Assembly (NCBI GenBank): GCA_937905825.1
Contig: CALCXM010000038.1
Coordinates: 1 to 52,252, forward strand
Source: an uncultured bacterium
GTDB lineage: Bacteria > Planctomycetota > UBA1135 > GCA-002686595
Length of the DNA stretch: 52,252 nt
Direction of reading: 5' to 3'
Positions 18,121 through 27,208 of this stretch are shown here, piece after piece. The first letter of the stretch is position 1, and every line of letters starts with the position of its first letter. The notes beneath the pieces were generated by a model. It worked only from the letters and a program-made list of their open reading frames with translations. It had not been told where the DNA came from and ran no database searches. A program made the translations under genes and the position numbers.

Positions 18121-19056
18121 TCAGGGCGCCTTAGGGCCGGCGAGGGCTTCAATCGTGGCCCGCACGCCGCCCACCAGACCGGTGAGGTCGTAGCCGCCTT
18201 CCAGCAGCGCGATGACCTTGCCTTGGGTGTGCTCTTCGGCGATCCCTCGCACCAGGCTCGCCAAGCGTCCGTAGCCCTTGTCCGTCAGCTGCATGCCGCC
18301 CAGGGGATCCAACTCATGGGCATCGAAGCCCGCGGAGAGCAGCACCAGCTCGGGCTTGAAACGCTGGGCGGCTGGCAGCAACTCTTTCCGAAAGGCCTCT
18401 TCGTACTGGTCGTCTCCGCTGGCCGCGGGCATCGGCACGTTGATGGTGAAGCCAACCCCCGGGCCAACTCCGCGTTCCGCTTGCGCACCGCTCCCCGGGT
18501 AGAGGGGCCATTGGTGAATGTTGAAGACCAGCACGTCGGCGCGCGCTTCAAAGATGTCCTGAGTGCCGTTGCCGTGATGAACATCCCAATCGATGATGAG
18601 CACCCGCTGCAAGCCGTGATGGCGCAGGGCGTGCTCGGCGGCCAGCGCAACGTTGTTGAAGACGCAGTAGCCCATGGCTTTGGCGCGCTCCGCGTGGTGG
18701 CCCGGGGGACGCACGAGGGCAAAGGCACTCTTGCACTTCCCTTGCAGCACGGCGTCCACGGCCTGCAGGCTGGCCCCCGCTGCGAGTCGCGCCGCGTGCA
18801 CGGAGTCCTTGCTGAGCACCGTGTCCTGGTCGATGACGATGCACTGGCCTTCGACTTCACGAATGGACTGCACGTATTCCGGATCGTGAACGCTCTCGAG
18901 CTCTTTCCAGTCCGCGAGCCTGGGAGAGTTCCACACCAGATCGGCGGGCGGATCCGCTTTCAAACTGGAAAGAATTCTGGCCAAGCGCGCGGGCCGTTCC
19001 GGGTGAGCCGTGCCCGTGTCGTGGCGCAGCATGAATTCGTCCGTGTAGATCCACAT
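18121..19056 (-). CDS. Histone deacetylase-family hydrolase (HDAC / acetylpolyamine amidohydrolase-like)
   Basis: Zn-dependent deacetylase of the arginase/HDAC superfamily. The active-site His pair is in RPPGHHAE (His120, His121). The metal ligands are in DWDVHHGNGT (Asp158 and His160) and in SAGFDAHELDP (Asp245). The length of 311 residues is typical of bacterial class II-like HDACs, which act on acetylated lysines, polyamines or other acetamides. There is no signal peptide. It appears monocistronic: 149 nt separate it from the next leftward gene, and 243 GC-rich nt follow before the RapZ-like gene, without a clear terminator. Its substrate cannot be deduced from context. Confidence 0.9.
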   Translation of the reverse strand: MWIYTDEFMLRHDTGTAHPERPARLARILSSLKADPPADLVWNSPRLADWKELESVHDPEYVQSIREVEGQCIVIDQDTVLSKDSVHAARLAAGASLQAVDAVLQGKCKSAFALVRPPGHHAERAKAMGYCVFNNVALAAEHALRHHGLQRVLIIDWDVHHGNGTQDIFEARADVLVFNIHQWPLYPGSGAQAERGVGPGVGFTINVPMPAASGDDQYEEAFRKELLPAAQRFKPELVLLSAGFDAHELDPLGGMQLTDKGYGRLASLVRGIAEEHTQGKVIALLEGGYDLTGLVGGVRATIEALAGPKAP

Positions 19057-19205
19057 GCTGTCACGATAGGGCAGCGTTGGATGCGCGTCAGCGAAAAAGT
19101 CTCGTGCACGCGGGGAAAGCTCGGGAGCCCCAGGTCCCCTCGATCTGACTCCCCGCTGGAACTGCCTGCTGCGAAGCGCCCACTCAATCGCTCGGCGCCG
19201 ACTCC

Positions 19206-19715
19206 CTACTCCAAAGTCAACTCGAAGCTTTCACGTTTGGGGGTCCCACCGTGCGGATCCGTCAAGGTGATCGTCAAGCGGTCCGCGCCCACTCGCTCGT
19301 AGACCATGCGTGTCGGGTAGTCCTTGTCGGGATTCTCGAACACGGCCTTGGTCTCGGTGTGTTCCGTAAGACGCAGACCCGTCGCGCGCTTGCCCCCCGG
19401 GTAGGGTTGAACATGGGCCACACCATCTCGCACTTCGAAGACCTCAAACTCGAAGTAGCTCTCCTTTTCGTCGCGCCAAAGTCGACTGTGGCCCAGCACC
19501 CGGCCGTCGGTCGGCGTCCCGTAATGCGCCTCGAAAACGCCGCCCCACATGGGACCTTTCCAAGTCCCAGCCATCCAATCCATTTGCTCGATCGGGTTTT
19601 CCTCAGTGAGCACGGGCTGCTGCGCGGGGGTAGCTTCTTCTTGGCCGGATTGCAGCCAAAACAGCCCAAGGGGCACGATCAGGGAGATGTTGCAGAGTGC
19701 GTTTCTTTTTGTCAT
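19206..19715 (-). CDS. Secreted DUF6265-like protein
   Basis: Small exported protein of 169 residues. ATG 19715 is chosen because it starts a signal peptide (MTKRNALCN then a hydrophobic stretch); the frame stays open upstream but the added residues do not look coded. The mature part begins with WMAGTWKGP and continues with VFEAHYG and VLGHSRLW, the pattern of DUF6265-like beta-rich lipocalin-type domains of unknown function. No catalytic motif is apparent. It lies between the HDAC-like gene and the HAF-repeat gene, all leftward, with a strong hairpin separating it from the latter, so it is probably a separate transcript. Confidence 0.75.
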   Translation of the reverse strand: MTKRNALCNISLIVPLGLFWLQSGQEEATPAQQPVLTEENPIEQMDWMAGTWKGPMWGGVFEAHYGTPTDGRVLGHSRLWRDEKESYFEFEVFEVRDGVAHVQPYPGGKRATGLRLTEHTETKAVFENPDKDYPTRMVYERVGADRLTITLTDPHGGTPKRESFELTLE

Positions 19716-19782
19716 GACCGGGCCATTGTACGGATCAAACGCACTGGACTGTCCAAGTGCATGAATGGCCCAGAATGAATTG

Positions 19783-19820
19783 GGGTGCCCGCTCACGCTT
19801 TCCAGCGTTTGCGGGCACCC
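19783..19820 (-). terminator. Terminator hairpin after the HAF-repeat gene
   Basis: GGGTGCCCGC (19783-19792) pairs with GCGGGCACCC (19811-19820), and ACGCT/AGCGT (19795-19799 with 19804-19808) extend the stem past a small internal loop. It lies 50 nt beyond the stop of the leftward gene at 19870. No long T-run follows, so it may need assistance or protect the 3' end. Confidence 0.6.
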
Positions 19821-19869
19821 ACCCCCTTGAAGGGCCTCCCTGCTGCGAAGGGAATTCCCTTTCTGGTGG

Positions 19870-21312
19870 CTAAGGCACGAAAGTCACGTGGTAGCCGTCC
19901 GACGTGTTGAATCCTGCTCCGCCGGCGGCGACGTCGCGGAACCAGCACTGGAAGTTGACCTCACCTGGCGCAAAGCCCTGGGCCGCTAGGTCGACGATGC
20001 GAGTCGCTCGGTTGCCGCTCGCATTGGTCGCCGGTGTGATGCGAGTCAATGGCCCGCCCACGCAACGGATGCCGTCACCGAAGGGCAAGCTGATTTGCAA
20101 GGGACCGTAGAAGAACAGGAACGGCGTGTCGGGAACCGGCTGGGCCACCAACTCGAAGTTGTTGACGGCGATGCTAGTGGAGCCGTTTTGTGACATGACA
20201 GCCGCTTGTCCTGTGGAGTTGGGCAAGCTGCTGCAGTAGTTGCCGTCCGCGGGGTTCTTCTTGAGCATGTAGGCCCGGAAGTGACCGTTGACTTCCGCTG
20301 CGCCGACGATGTCTCCGTTTTCATTGATCTCCATCGCGTCCCAAACGATGGCGTTGGTCCCGGCGGGCAAGAGGTCATTGACGTCGGTCAAGGTCGTCCC
20401 GTCCGTGTAGATGCCACGGGTGAAGATCGCGCCGGCGTCGCTCAAGGAATAGCCCACGGCGTTGCCCGCTTCGTTGACGTCGAGCAGGTAGCCGAGTGAA
20501 TGCCCGGGAAGCACTCCAAGGTTGGTCGCCGAAGGAGCCCCAAAGTCCCAGATGCAAGCGCTCCAGTTTCCGCTGGGGAACGCTTGAGTGCCGACCGAGC
20601 GACCGGAGTTGTTCAGGTCGTAGCCTTCCGAGTTTTCGAACTGACCGAAGCCGCCGATCTGGTTCCAGTTGGTGCCGTCGAAGAGGACCGAGTCCGCAGG
20701 CGAGAACAGGTCCCAAGCCATGCCGATCAGTTGGCCGCTGTCGTTCAGGCCGAGTCCGCGGTTGTATTCGTGGGGCTCGCTGGAGCCCATGTTGGTGATC
20801 GCACCGCCGCTCCAAGTCACGACTCGGTCGCGCAAGCTGCCCGCATCGGTTGCGTAGCCGACGACCACGCCAGCTTCGTTGATGTCGCTGGCCCAGCTTG
20901 TGCCCATACCCAGGTCGGGCAGGGCGGTCGGGGGCCCCACTGCGTTCCAGATCACCGCGTGGTAGGTGCCGGTCCCTGCGAGCACATCCCGCTCGGAGTT
21001 GCCGACGATCGTGCCGGCGTTGTTGATCGAGTTGGCGACGGAGCCTTCGTCCCCCGCCAGGTGGCCCAGGTCCGTCATGCTGCCGGCGTCCCAAAGGAAG
21101 GCATGCCGGCACGCGGCGCCGGTGCCTGTGGTGCAACCGGAAACGGTGGCCCAGCCCACCACTTGGCCGAGATCGTTGACACCCAGGGCGCCGGAATCCG
21201 CGCCGCTCAGGGTTCCGAGGTCCACGTAGGTGTAGGTGTCAGCGCTCGCGAGGAGGGAACTGGTAAGGGTGGTTCCGGCGGCAAGGACCGCGAGAAGGGT
21301 CTTGATTCTCAT
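19870..21312 (-). CDS. Exported HAF-repeat protein
   Basis: Signal peptide at residues 1-24 (ending LASA-D). The body contains at least seven copies of the extracellular HAF/DUF3466-type repeat, each with an [INL]N-x-x-G-x-x-[VI]G core: for example GVNDLGQVVG, SINNAGTIVG, DINEAGVVVG, GLNDSGQLIG and EINENGDIVG. Such repeats form a beta-propeller-like surface domain. From about residue 355 a different C-terminal domain begins (YCSSLPNSTG, later RCVGGPLTRI and FQCWFRD). I believe this C-terminal type recurs on exported proteins of deep-branching Planctomycetota. Function is unknown; a surface or secreted structural protein is likely. Confidence 0.8.
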   Translation of the reverse strand: MRIKTLLAVLAAGTTLTSSLLASADTYTYVDLGTLSGADSGALGVNDLGQVVGWATVSGCTTGTGAACRHAFLWDAGSMTDLGHLAGDEGSVANSINNAGTIVGNSERDVLAGTGTYHAVIWNAVGPPTALPDLGMGTSWASDINEAGVVVGYATDAGSLRDRVVTWSGGAITNMGSSEPHEYNRGLGLNDSGQLIGMAWDLFSPADSVLFDGTNWNQIGGFGQFENSEGYDLNNSGRSVGTQAFPSGNWSACIWDFGAPSATNLGVLPGHSLGYLLDVNEAGNAVGYSLSDAGAIFTRGIYTDGTTLTDVNDLLPAGTNAIVWDAMEINENGDIVGAAEVNGHFRAYMLKKNPADGNYCSSLPNSTGQAAVMSQNGSTSIAVNNFELVAQPVPDTPFLFFYGPLQISLPFGDGIRCVGGPLTRITPATNASGNRATRIVDLAAQGFAPGEVNFQCWFRDVAAGGAGFNTSDGYHVTFVP

Positions 21313-21393
21313 GTGCTTGGTTGGAGTTCTTGGAGAGGGGGAAGGTACCTATCTTGTTCCCATGTATACCCCCGCCAGCCCCAACTATGTGTA

Positions 21394-21403
21394 ATTTATA
21401 GCA
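21394..21403 (-). promoter_or_regulatory. Possible extended -10 promoter of the HAF-repeat gene
   Basis: In an AT-rich patch in otherwise GC-rich DNA the minus strand reads TGCTATAAAT, an extended -10 (TGnTATAAT-like). It would place the start of transcription near 21387, about 75 nt before the ATG at 21312. No good -35 is visible. The rest of 21313-21609 shows nothing recognisable. Confidence 0.35.
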
Positions 21404-21609
21404 GTTTTATCCCGTGAAGTGGCCGCGCGAGCTGCTGCCTCGGAGCCGACGAAGCTAACTGGCATGAGTGTGGGCTGGGGACGCCGGTCTGCCCCCGGAC
21501 CGAGGGTGGGACACTGGCACGGGGTGATCCCAGGGGAAGGCGCGCGTTCGCAGGGCCTCCGAATCTGGCGGAGCTGCGAAGGATGGGTCTGGACCGACCC
21601 CCCCCGGGG

Positions 21610-22656
21610 TTAGGAGCCTGGCACGCTTGGCAAGCGCAGGTCGACCACCAGTGGAAGGTGGTCCCCACCGGTATCGGTGCCCCTTCGCAAGTCCACCACG
21701 GCCACGCGCTCGCTCACCAAACAGTGATCGAGGGGAATCCCCAGGGGCCCCAACCCCACGGGCCAAGTGGGCAGGATGCCAAACCCGAGGCGCGCGTTGC
21801 GCAGTCCCGACTCACGTTCGAACTCCCGATAGTATGGGGACCAGGGTGTGCTGTTCAGGTCTCCGATGAGAACGCATAGTTCTTGCTTCGCAGCGACTGC
21901 GGCCAGGCTGCGCAATTGTTCATTGCGCCAGTGAAACATCTGTCCGCCGGTGGGCGGGACCGGATGGGTCGCGATCAGGGTCACGCGCTCCTCTCCCAGC
22001 AGGAACGTGCCCTGCACCGAAGGGACGTCCGCGCTTCCGAAGAACTCGATGCGCAGGTCTTCGATCGGAAGGCGACTGTACACCGCGATGCCAAAGTTGT
22101 CCGCACGGGGCTCCTCGACAAAGTACGGGTAGGCCCCCTTGAGCGAAGCGATGCCATTGAGCCAAGGCCGGCTCGTCTCCTGCAACACAAGGATGTCAGG
22201 GTTCTCTGCTTCGATCAACGCGAGCACTCGCCCGTAAGCGGTGTTCGAGGTGAGCACGTTGGCCAGCAGGATTCGAACGGACTCGGACTGCGGGGTACTC
22301 GGGAAGTTCCGGGGGGCGACGTAGTAAGGCACAACCCACATGCCGTTGGCGGCGCAGCACAGAGTGACCGGAACCAGCGCGCGCCAATTGCGCAACCAGA
22401 CCAAAAGCAAGGCGCCGCAGAGCAGAGCAAGGGTGGCATGCGGACGGAAGTGAGTCGTGAGCTCCCCGAGCAGCCAGTCGGTTCCCACAAAGCTCCAAAC
22501 GGTCAACAGGCAGAGGCTACCCAACAGGAATCGAACACGGATGGCGAGTGCTGCCTTCCACCAAGGCCAAGTCCAGGCTTGCGCTTGCTGTCCATCTTCG
22601 AGCGGACCAGGCGCGGCCTCCTCTCGCCCAGCCGCTGGCTCCATGATCCGATTCAT
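21610..22656 (-). CDS. Membrane-anchored endonuclease/exonuclease/phosphatase-family protein
   Basis: The N-terminal part has three hydrophobic segments (within about residues 30-120 of the protein), followed by a C-terminal EEP domain. Its blocks are ILLANVLTSN (start of domain), DILVLQETS with the metal-binding Glu, LIATHPVPP, IGDLNSTPWSP with the Asp and Asn, and DHCLVS and GGDHLPLV at the end. Relatives act as phosphodiesterases on nucleic acids or lipids; membrane anchoring with an external catalytic domain resembles the YafD/vancomycin-resistance-VanJ-like group. ATG 22656 is preferred because AGGG lies 7 nt upstream; ATG 22716 is possible. It lies 107 nt after the serine hydrolase gene and may be co-transcribed with it. 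Confidence 0.8.
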   Translation of the reverse strand: MNRIMEPAAGREEAAPGPLEDGQQAQAWTWPWWKAALAIRVRFLLGSLCLLTVWSFVGTDWLLGELTTHFRPHATLALLCGALLLVWLRNWRALVPVTLCCAANGMWVVPYYVAPRNFPSTPQSESVRILLANVLTSNTAYGRVLALIEAENPDILVLQETSRPWLNGIASLKGAYPYFVEEPRADNFGIAVYSRLPIEDLRIEFFGSADVPSVQGTFLLGEERVTLIATHPVPPTGGQMFHWRNEQLRSLAAVAAKQELCVLIGDLNSTPWSPYYREFERESGLRNARLGFGILPTWPVGLGPLGIPLDHCLVSERVAVVDLRRGTDTGGDHLPLVVDLRLPSVPGS

Positions 22657-22763
22657 GGAAGTACCCTGCCCAAGCGCTAACGCGCCCACAAGCCTGAAAC
22701 TTGGTTCCGAGGGCATCTCGCCAGGGATCGCCCTTTGTCGGCCGCGTCGGTTTGGAAAGTGGC

Positions 22764-24899
22764 CTACTCCAAGTTGAAGGCGCCTTCCTCCACGCTGCTC
22801 TCGATGGTGCACTCGCTGATTGTGAGAACGATGGTGCCGATCATCGGATTCGGGTACTCGACCTCCGTGCGGAAGGGGAAGGTCATCCCTTCGACCTCGC
22901 GAAAGTCCCCGTGCCGTGACTTCTGACCGATGCGCCCCAGCATCGGCATGTACACCACGACGTCCGAGCCCATCACGCGACCCGTCTCTGGATCCACGAT
23001 CAGGGTCTCTGCTGCAGCCTGGGTATCCCCCATGCGCACCAGCAAGGCCGCACGACCTTCCCGCACCACGCGCTGAATCACCCGAGGCTTGGGTGTGCGC
23101 GTCATCCAGTGGCTGTAGTGATAGTAGGGGCTGCCGTAGCGCACTTGGTCGGCACGCTCGCCCTCCAAAATGGCCAGGGGGCTCGCCGTGGAGTCATAGC
23201 GCACGAGCTCTCCATCAAAGCTGACCCGTTCCTTTTGCCCGGAGGCTTCGCTTTCCATGCGGATGCGATCGGGCCAGGCCATGAGGCTGGTCACGGTCCC
23301 TTCGATGCCCTGCTTCTCAATTTGAATCGTGCCCTGCATGCGAACAGCCCCGTGGGACTCGAGCAAGTCAATGCGATGGGCCGCTTCGACTTGCGCGGCC
23401 AAGTCTTCGATGGCCGGCAGGTCTGTGGAGGGCTCGAAACGAAACTCCTGATGATCCCCAATGTGATAGCCCGTCACCTGGCCTGCTTCATCCCGATCAA
23501 AGGCCACCACCATGCTGGGGTTCTGCCGGAACTTCCAACGGTCCTCGCCGATGTAGCTAAGCGCAACAACTGCAGTGCCGCCGATCTCGAGGGCCAGGTC
23601 CTCCCCGTCACGAATGATGCTGCGGTACTTGTCGTTCTCGCCCTCCCAGTAGTAGCCGAGGTACTGCTCCAAGGGCGGGGCCGCTTGGTTCGCATCGAAG
23701 GGAACCCCGAGCAACAGGTCGCCGAGCACCTCCTCCACGCGCAATCCGGTGATCGTTCCCCGCGACTGGGTGAAGTACAGCACCATGGCCTTCTGTTCCG
23801 GAAAGGCCCAAGCGTGAGTTCCGTCGGAGCCCGTGTGCCCGAAGACCACCAGGTCGCGCTCCCCTTCCGGCTCCTCGGCGTTCGCGGCGGTCCACAGTTG
23901 CATCAAGCTGCCGTAGCCCGTCTCAAGTCCTGGAAAGCCAGTGGGCCCTCTCATCGGGTGGGCACCTTCCTTGAGCACCTTGCGCACGGATCCAGACTTG
24001 AGCAGGCGCTGCTTCCCGACGCGGCCGTTGCGCATCCAGAATTCCAGGAAGCGGGCGTAGTCAAGCGTCGTGGAGTAGAGCCCTTGGGAGCCCAGGAAGA
24101 ACGGGAAGAGCGGCGGCTTTTGCGGGTTCCAGAACTGCGTCCATTGGCCCGTCGAACCGCCGTACTTCGCGCAGCCCCGTTCGCGCAAGGGAAGGCCCTC
24201 GCTCATGACGCATGCGCTGTCCGTCATGCCGAGGGGTTCCAGCAGCTGGCTCGTCACAAACTCCTGCGCGCTCATCCCGCTGACAACCTCCACCAGCGCG
24301 GTCAGGGTGTCCGTTCCCTGGTCGCTGTAGTTGAAGTCCGTGCCAGGCTCGAACTCCAAGGTTGAGCCGGCGCCGAGATCCGAAACATACTGGATGTCTC
24401 GCAGCTCGCTTAGGATCGCGCTCGCAATCATCGACATGCTCAGCCCGCTTGTGTGAGTGATCAACTGCTCGATCGTGATCTCACGCTTGCCATCCACGTC
24501 AAAGGACGGCAGGTATTGTGCAATCGAGTCGCTGAGCTTGAGCTTCTTCTGCTCCACCAACATCATCACCGAGGCGCCGATGAAGGGTTTGGTCATGGAG
24601 CGCACGCAGAAGACGCTGCCCGGTTCCATGGCCGTCTCTGTTTCCCGATTGCGCCAACCATAGGCCTCGTGCAGGATCGACTTGCCGTTCTTGATCACGA
24701 GCAGTTCAGCCCCCACGACTTCTCCGTCCTCTACAAAGGAGCGCACGAGTTCGTCGAGGTTGTCCAAGGCGGCGGGCGAAACGCCTTCGGCCAGGGCGGT
24801 CGAGGCAGGGAAGGCAATGGCCGCGGGGCTTGCTTCCTGGGCAGCTGGACCAAAGGCCAGGGGCGCGGCGAAACAGAGAGATAGGACGAGAGAATGCAT
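22764..24899 (-). CDS. Exported serine hydrolase, beta-lactamase/class C PBP fold, with extra C-terminal domain
   Basis: ATG 24899 starts a signal peptide (residues 1-20, ending in AAQ). The open frame continues upstream to 26129, but that part is antisense to the SGNH genes and is not coding. The catalytic SxxK motif is SMTK (101-104), the second-site motif is YSD (191-193, typically YxN), and an HTG triad near residue 345 stands for K/HTG. The fold is that of AmpC/EstB-like esterases and DD-peptidases. Residues about 430-711 form an additional beta-rich domain (with VRMQGTIQIEKQGIEG), reminiscent of outer-membrane lipoprotein-sorting or DUF-type domains. Substrate unknown. It is transcribed divergently from the SGNH gene at 25086. 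Confidence 0.85.
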   Translation of the reverse strand: MHSLVLSLCFAAPLAFGPAAQEASPAAIAFPASTALAEGVSPAALDNLDELVRSFVEDGEVVGAELLVIKNGKSILHEAYGWRNRETETAMEPGSVFCVRSMTKPFIGASVMMLVEQKKLKLSDSIAQYLPSFDVDGKREITIEQLITHTSGLSMSMIASAILSELRDIQYVSDLGAGSTLEFEPGTDFNYSDQGTDTLTALVEVVSGMSAQEFVTSQLLEPLGMTDSACVMSEGLPLRERGCAKYGGSTGQWTQFWNPQKPPLFPFFLGSQGLYSTTLDYARFLEFWMRNGRVGKQRLLKSGSVRKVLKEGAHPMRGPTGFPGLETGYGSLMQLWTAANAEEPEGERDLVVFGHTGSDGTHAWAFPEQKAMVLYFTQSRGTITGLRVEEVLGDLLLGVPFDANQAAPPLEQYLGYYWEGENDKYRSIIRDGEDLALEIGGTAVVALSYIGEDRWKFRQNPSMVVAFDRDEAGQVTGYHIGDHQEFRFEPSTDLPAIEDLAAQVEAAHRIDLLESHGAVRMQGTIQIEKQGIEGTVTSLMAWPDRIRMESEASGQKERVSFDGELVRYDSTASPLAILEGERADQVRYGSPYYHYSHWMTRTPKPRVIQRVVREGRAALLVRMGDTQAAAETLIVDPETGRVMGSDVVVYMPMLGRIGQKSRHGDFREVEGMTFPFRTEVEYPNPMIGTIVLTISECTIESSVEEGAFNLE

Positions 24900-25085
24900 G
24901 TGAATGGAGTTTGGGTGCGGATGCCTTTCCAGGGAAGTCGGGCGGAAAGGGTGTTTCAAGAGGCCCGGGTGTGCAGCGCGTGGTTCCCGCTGGCGCCCGT
25001 CCAGAGTTCCATGCGACGAGCGCACCGGGAGAGCCTCAGAGAATCTTGGGATTCCCGAAGAAACGCTCCGGCGAGGCCCGGCAAC

Positions 25086-25904
25086 ATGCAGACCGCGGGC
25101 GGAGTGCTTCCCTGGGGCCCGACAGAGGTTAGGCTCACGGGCCCCAACACACCCAACACAAGTTTGAAGCTCCTCGTCCCTCTGCTCCTCGCCGCCCTCG
25201 TCCTCTTGTTCGCGCTCTCTTGGAACGATGTCATTCCCGGATCCTGGCGCTTGCAGGGCTGGGTGCTCGGCATCGAAGGGCGCGACAATCGGGAGCGTTT
25301 GCAACACGCCTCCGAACGGCGCGAGCTGTTTCGAGCGCAACAGGGCCGCGTGCAGCCGGGCGCCATCGTGTTCTTGGGTTCGTCGACGGTCGAACAATTC
25401 CCCTTGGAGCAAGTCTTCCCGGGCAAGCCCTGCCTCAACCGCGGCATCAACGGGGACACCCTGGGCGATTTGATCAAGCGTTTGCCGGATAGCTTGCCCC
25501 TGGCCGAGCCGGCTGCTTTGGTTGTGGCGATCGGTGGGAACGATTTGCGCCGCCTGCACCTGTCTGCGGAAGCGGCGGCGGAGTCGGCGGTTGAACTCAT
25601 GGACGAGCTTCGCAAGCGCTACCCGCAGACCCCGATCGCTTGGCTGGGCCTTTTCGGGGAGTCCCAGGCTGCCCCGCAGGAGCTCGCCCAGGCGCAGCGC
25701 TACAACGACATGGCTCGGGCTGCCGCCGCCACGCGCAACATCGTTTTTGTTCCTACGCAACGGGCGCAGCTGGTCGATTCCGAGGGACGGCTGCGGCTTT
25801 CCCACGCTGCGGACCGCTATCACCTGAATCTCCCAGGCTACCTCTTGCTCGGCCAGTGGATCGCCGATAGTGGCGGGAGCGTCGGGGCCCTTTTGCAACC
25901 TTGA
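25086..25904 (+). CDS. Membrane-anchored SGNH/GDSL-type hydrolase
   Basis: After an N-terminal hydrophobic anchor (KLLVPLLLAALVLLF) the protein shows all four SGNH blocks: VFLGSSTVEQ with the nucleophile Ser, NRGINGDT with the oxyanion Gly, VVAIGGNDLRR with the Asn, and DRYHLN with the Asp-His pair. These enzymes are esterases, lipases or carbohydrate deacetylases, and single-anchor versions act outside the membrane. The start is uncertain: ATG 25086 gives about 26 residues before the anchor, while a TTG at 25164 would start exactly at it. The upstream in-frame stretch back to 24894 is not protein-like. It is followed 120 nt later by a second SGNH-like gene in the same direction. Confidence 0.8.
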   Translation: MQTAGGVLPWGPTEVRLTGPNTPNTSLKLLVPLLLAALVLLFALSWNDVIPGSWRLQGWVLGIEGRDNRERLQHASERRELFRAQQGRVQPGAIVFLGSSTVEQFPLEQVFPGKPCLNRGINGDTLGDLIKRLPDSLPLAEPAALVVAIGGNDLRRLHLSAEAAAESAVELMDELRKRYPQTPIAWLGLFGESQAAPQELAQAQRYNDMARAAAATRNIVFVPTQRAQLVDSEGRLRLSHAADRYHLNLPGYLLLGQWIADSGGSVGALLQP

Positions 25905-26025
25905 GCTTCCGGCGCCGAACCACCCCGAACATGCTGCAGCACTCCCCAGTCCGAAGCCCTTGCCTGCGTCCTGCGGAAGACCTGCGTGGGTTGAGTGACT
26001 CGAATTGGTCGGGAGACCGAAGCTC

Positions 26026-27171
26026 GTGAAGTCCTGGATTCCAATCGCAGGCGGCGCAGCGGCAGCCGCAGCCCTTGGTGCAGTCGCCACGGAACTCGCG
26101 GCGCGCGCCTGGATCACCAAGCGCGGCAAGTACTACACCTGGCACCCCCATCACAAGTTCGACGTGCACCTGGATCCCGAGGGCTTGCCCTGGCTGCCTT
26201 CGGTGGCGCGCTGGCGCATCAACTCCGCAGGGGAACGGGGCCAAGAACCTCCCAAGGACTGGAGCGACACCGCGCGCATCCTGGTGGGCGGCGGCAGCAG
26301 TTCGGAGTGTTACTTCATCGATCAACCGTCGATTTGGAGCGAAGTGCTGAGCGCTGAGTTGAACAAGCCTGGTGTCGCCCAAGCTTTCGGCGCGTCCAAG
26401 GTTCACGTGGGCAACGTCTCCCGTTCGTTGACGCCATCCGAAGACCTCGCCACGATGTTCGACAAGATCCTGCCGAACTACGAGCGGCTCGACGTGGCCA
26501 TGCTCTTCACCGGATGTTCCGACGTGGTGCAGTGGATGGGATTGCGAGAACCGGCCGAGTACCCCCAGGCGGATCCGCCCATTCAACGTCTGTTTGGCTC
26601 GCACCCGGAGGGTCCCTTCGGTTGGTCACCGGGCAGTTTGGCGATCCGCCGGGTGGCGTCCGCTATGAAGGCGCGCTTCAGCAGCAAACCGGACGTGCTC
26701 GAAAGGGCCGGCAAGCGCTTGGCGGAGCTACGAGCGCGGCGCACTGGCGCAGCGCACTGGATCGAGAAGGCCTCCGACCTCACGCCCATGCTCAACCAAT
26801 ACGACGGGGCCCTACGCAAGCTTCTGCGCAGCATGAAAGCCAAGGCCGGGCGCGTGCTGTTCATCGCGCAACCATGGATGGATCGGGATCTCCAAGGCGA
26901 GGACCACGAACGCACTTGGAACTTCGGTTTCGGGCAACCCTACAAGGAAGAGCTCGACACCTACTACCGCTTCCCGGTGGTTTGCGAGATGATCCACGCA
27001 ATTCGCGAGAAGGGCTTGGCGGTTGCTCTCGAAGAAGGCGTCGAAGTCTACGACATGGTCCACGACATCCCTTGCGATTGGGATCACTACTACGACTCCT
27101 TGCATCACACGCCGCGCGGCAACGCGTTGATCGCAAAGCTCATCGCGGCGCGCTTGACGAAGAAGCAATAG
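26026..27171 (+). CDS. SGNH hydrolase-like exported protein
   Basis: GTG 26026 is taken as start because GGGAG lies about 10 nt upstream and it opens directly into an N-terminal Ala-rich signal or anchor (MKSWIPIAGGAAAAA). Block I is VGGGSSSECY, with Ser as possible nucleophile. A Gly/Asn block (HVGNVSRS) follows. The C-terminal DSLHHTPRGN supplies the Asp/His, as in SGNH proteins with the pattern DxxHxxxxGN. The central part (TGCSDVVQW) takes the place of the GND block. At 381 residues it is longer than the neighbouring SGNH enzyme. The two may be co-transcribed and act on related esters, perhaps acylated glycans; this is inference. Confidence 0.7.
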   Translation: MKSWIPIAGGAAAAAALGAVATELAARAWITKRGKYYTWHPHHKFDVHLDPEGLPWLPSVARWRINSAGERGQEPPKDWSDTARILVGGGSSSECYFIDQPSIWSEVLSAELNKPGVAQAFGASKVHVGNVSRSLTPSEDLATMFDKILPNYERLDVAMLFTGCSDVVQWMGLREPAEYPQADPPIQRLFGSHPEGPFGWSPGSLAIRRVASAMKARFSSKPDVLERAGKRLAELRARRTGAAHWIEKASDLTPMLNQYDGALRKLLRSMKAKAGRVLFIAQPWMDRDLQGEDHERTWNFGFGQPYKEELDTYYRFPVVCEMIHAIREKGLAVALEEGVEVYDMVHDIPCDWDHYYDSLHHTPRGNALIAKLIAARLTKKQ

Positions 27172-27208
27172 CTCAGGCGCGAACGCGCCGGCCAGGCCCT
27201 TCTACGCT

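Noticed and set aside
18103..19302. A 399-codon open frame on the plus strand
   Set aside because: Antisense to the HDAC-like gene, whose metal-binding motifs are unambiguous.
24900..26129. N-terminal extension of the beta-lactamase-fold protein
   Set aside because: The frame stays open, but the extension is antisense to two SGNH genes and lies before a perfect signal peptide at 24899.
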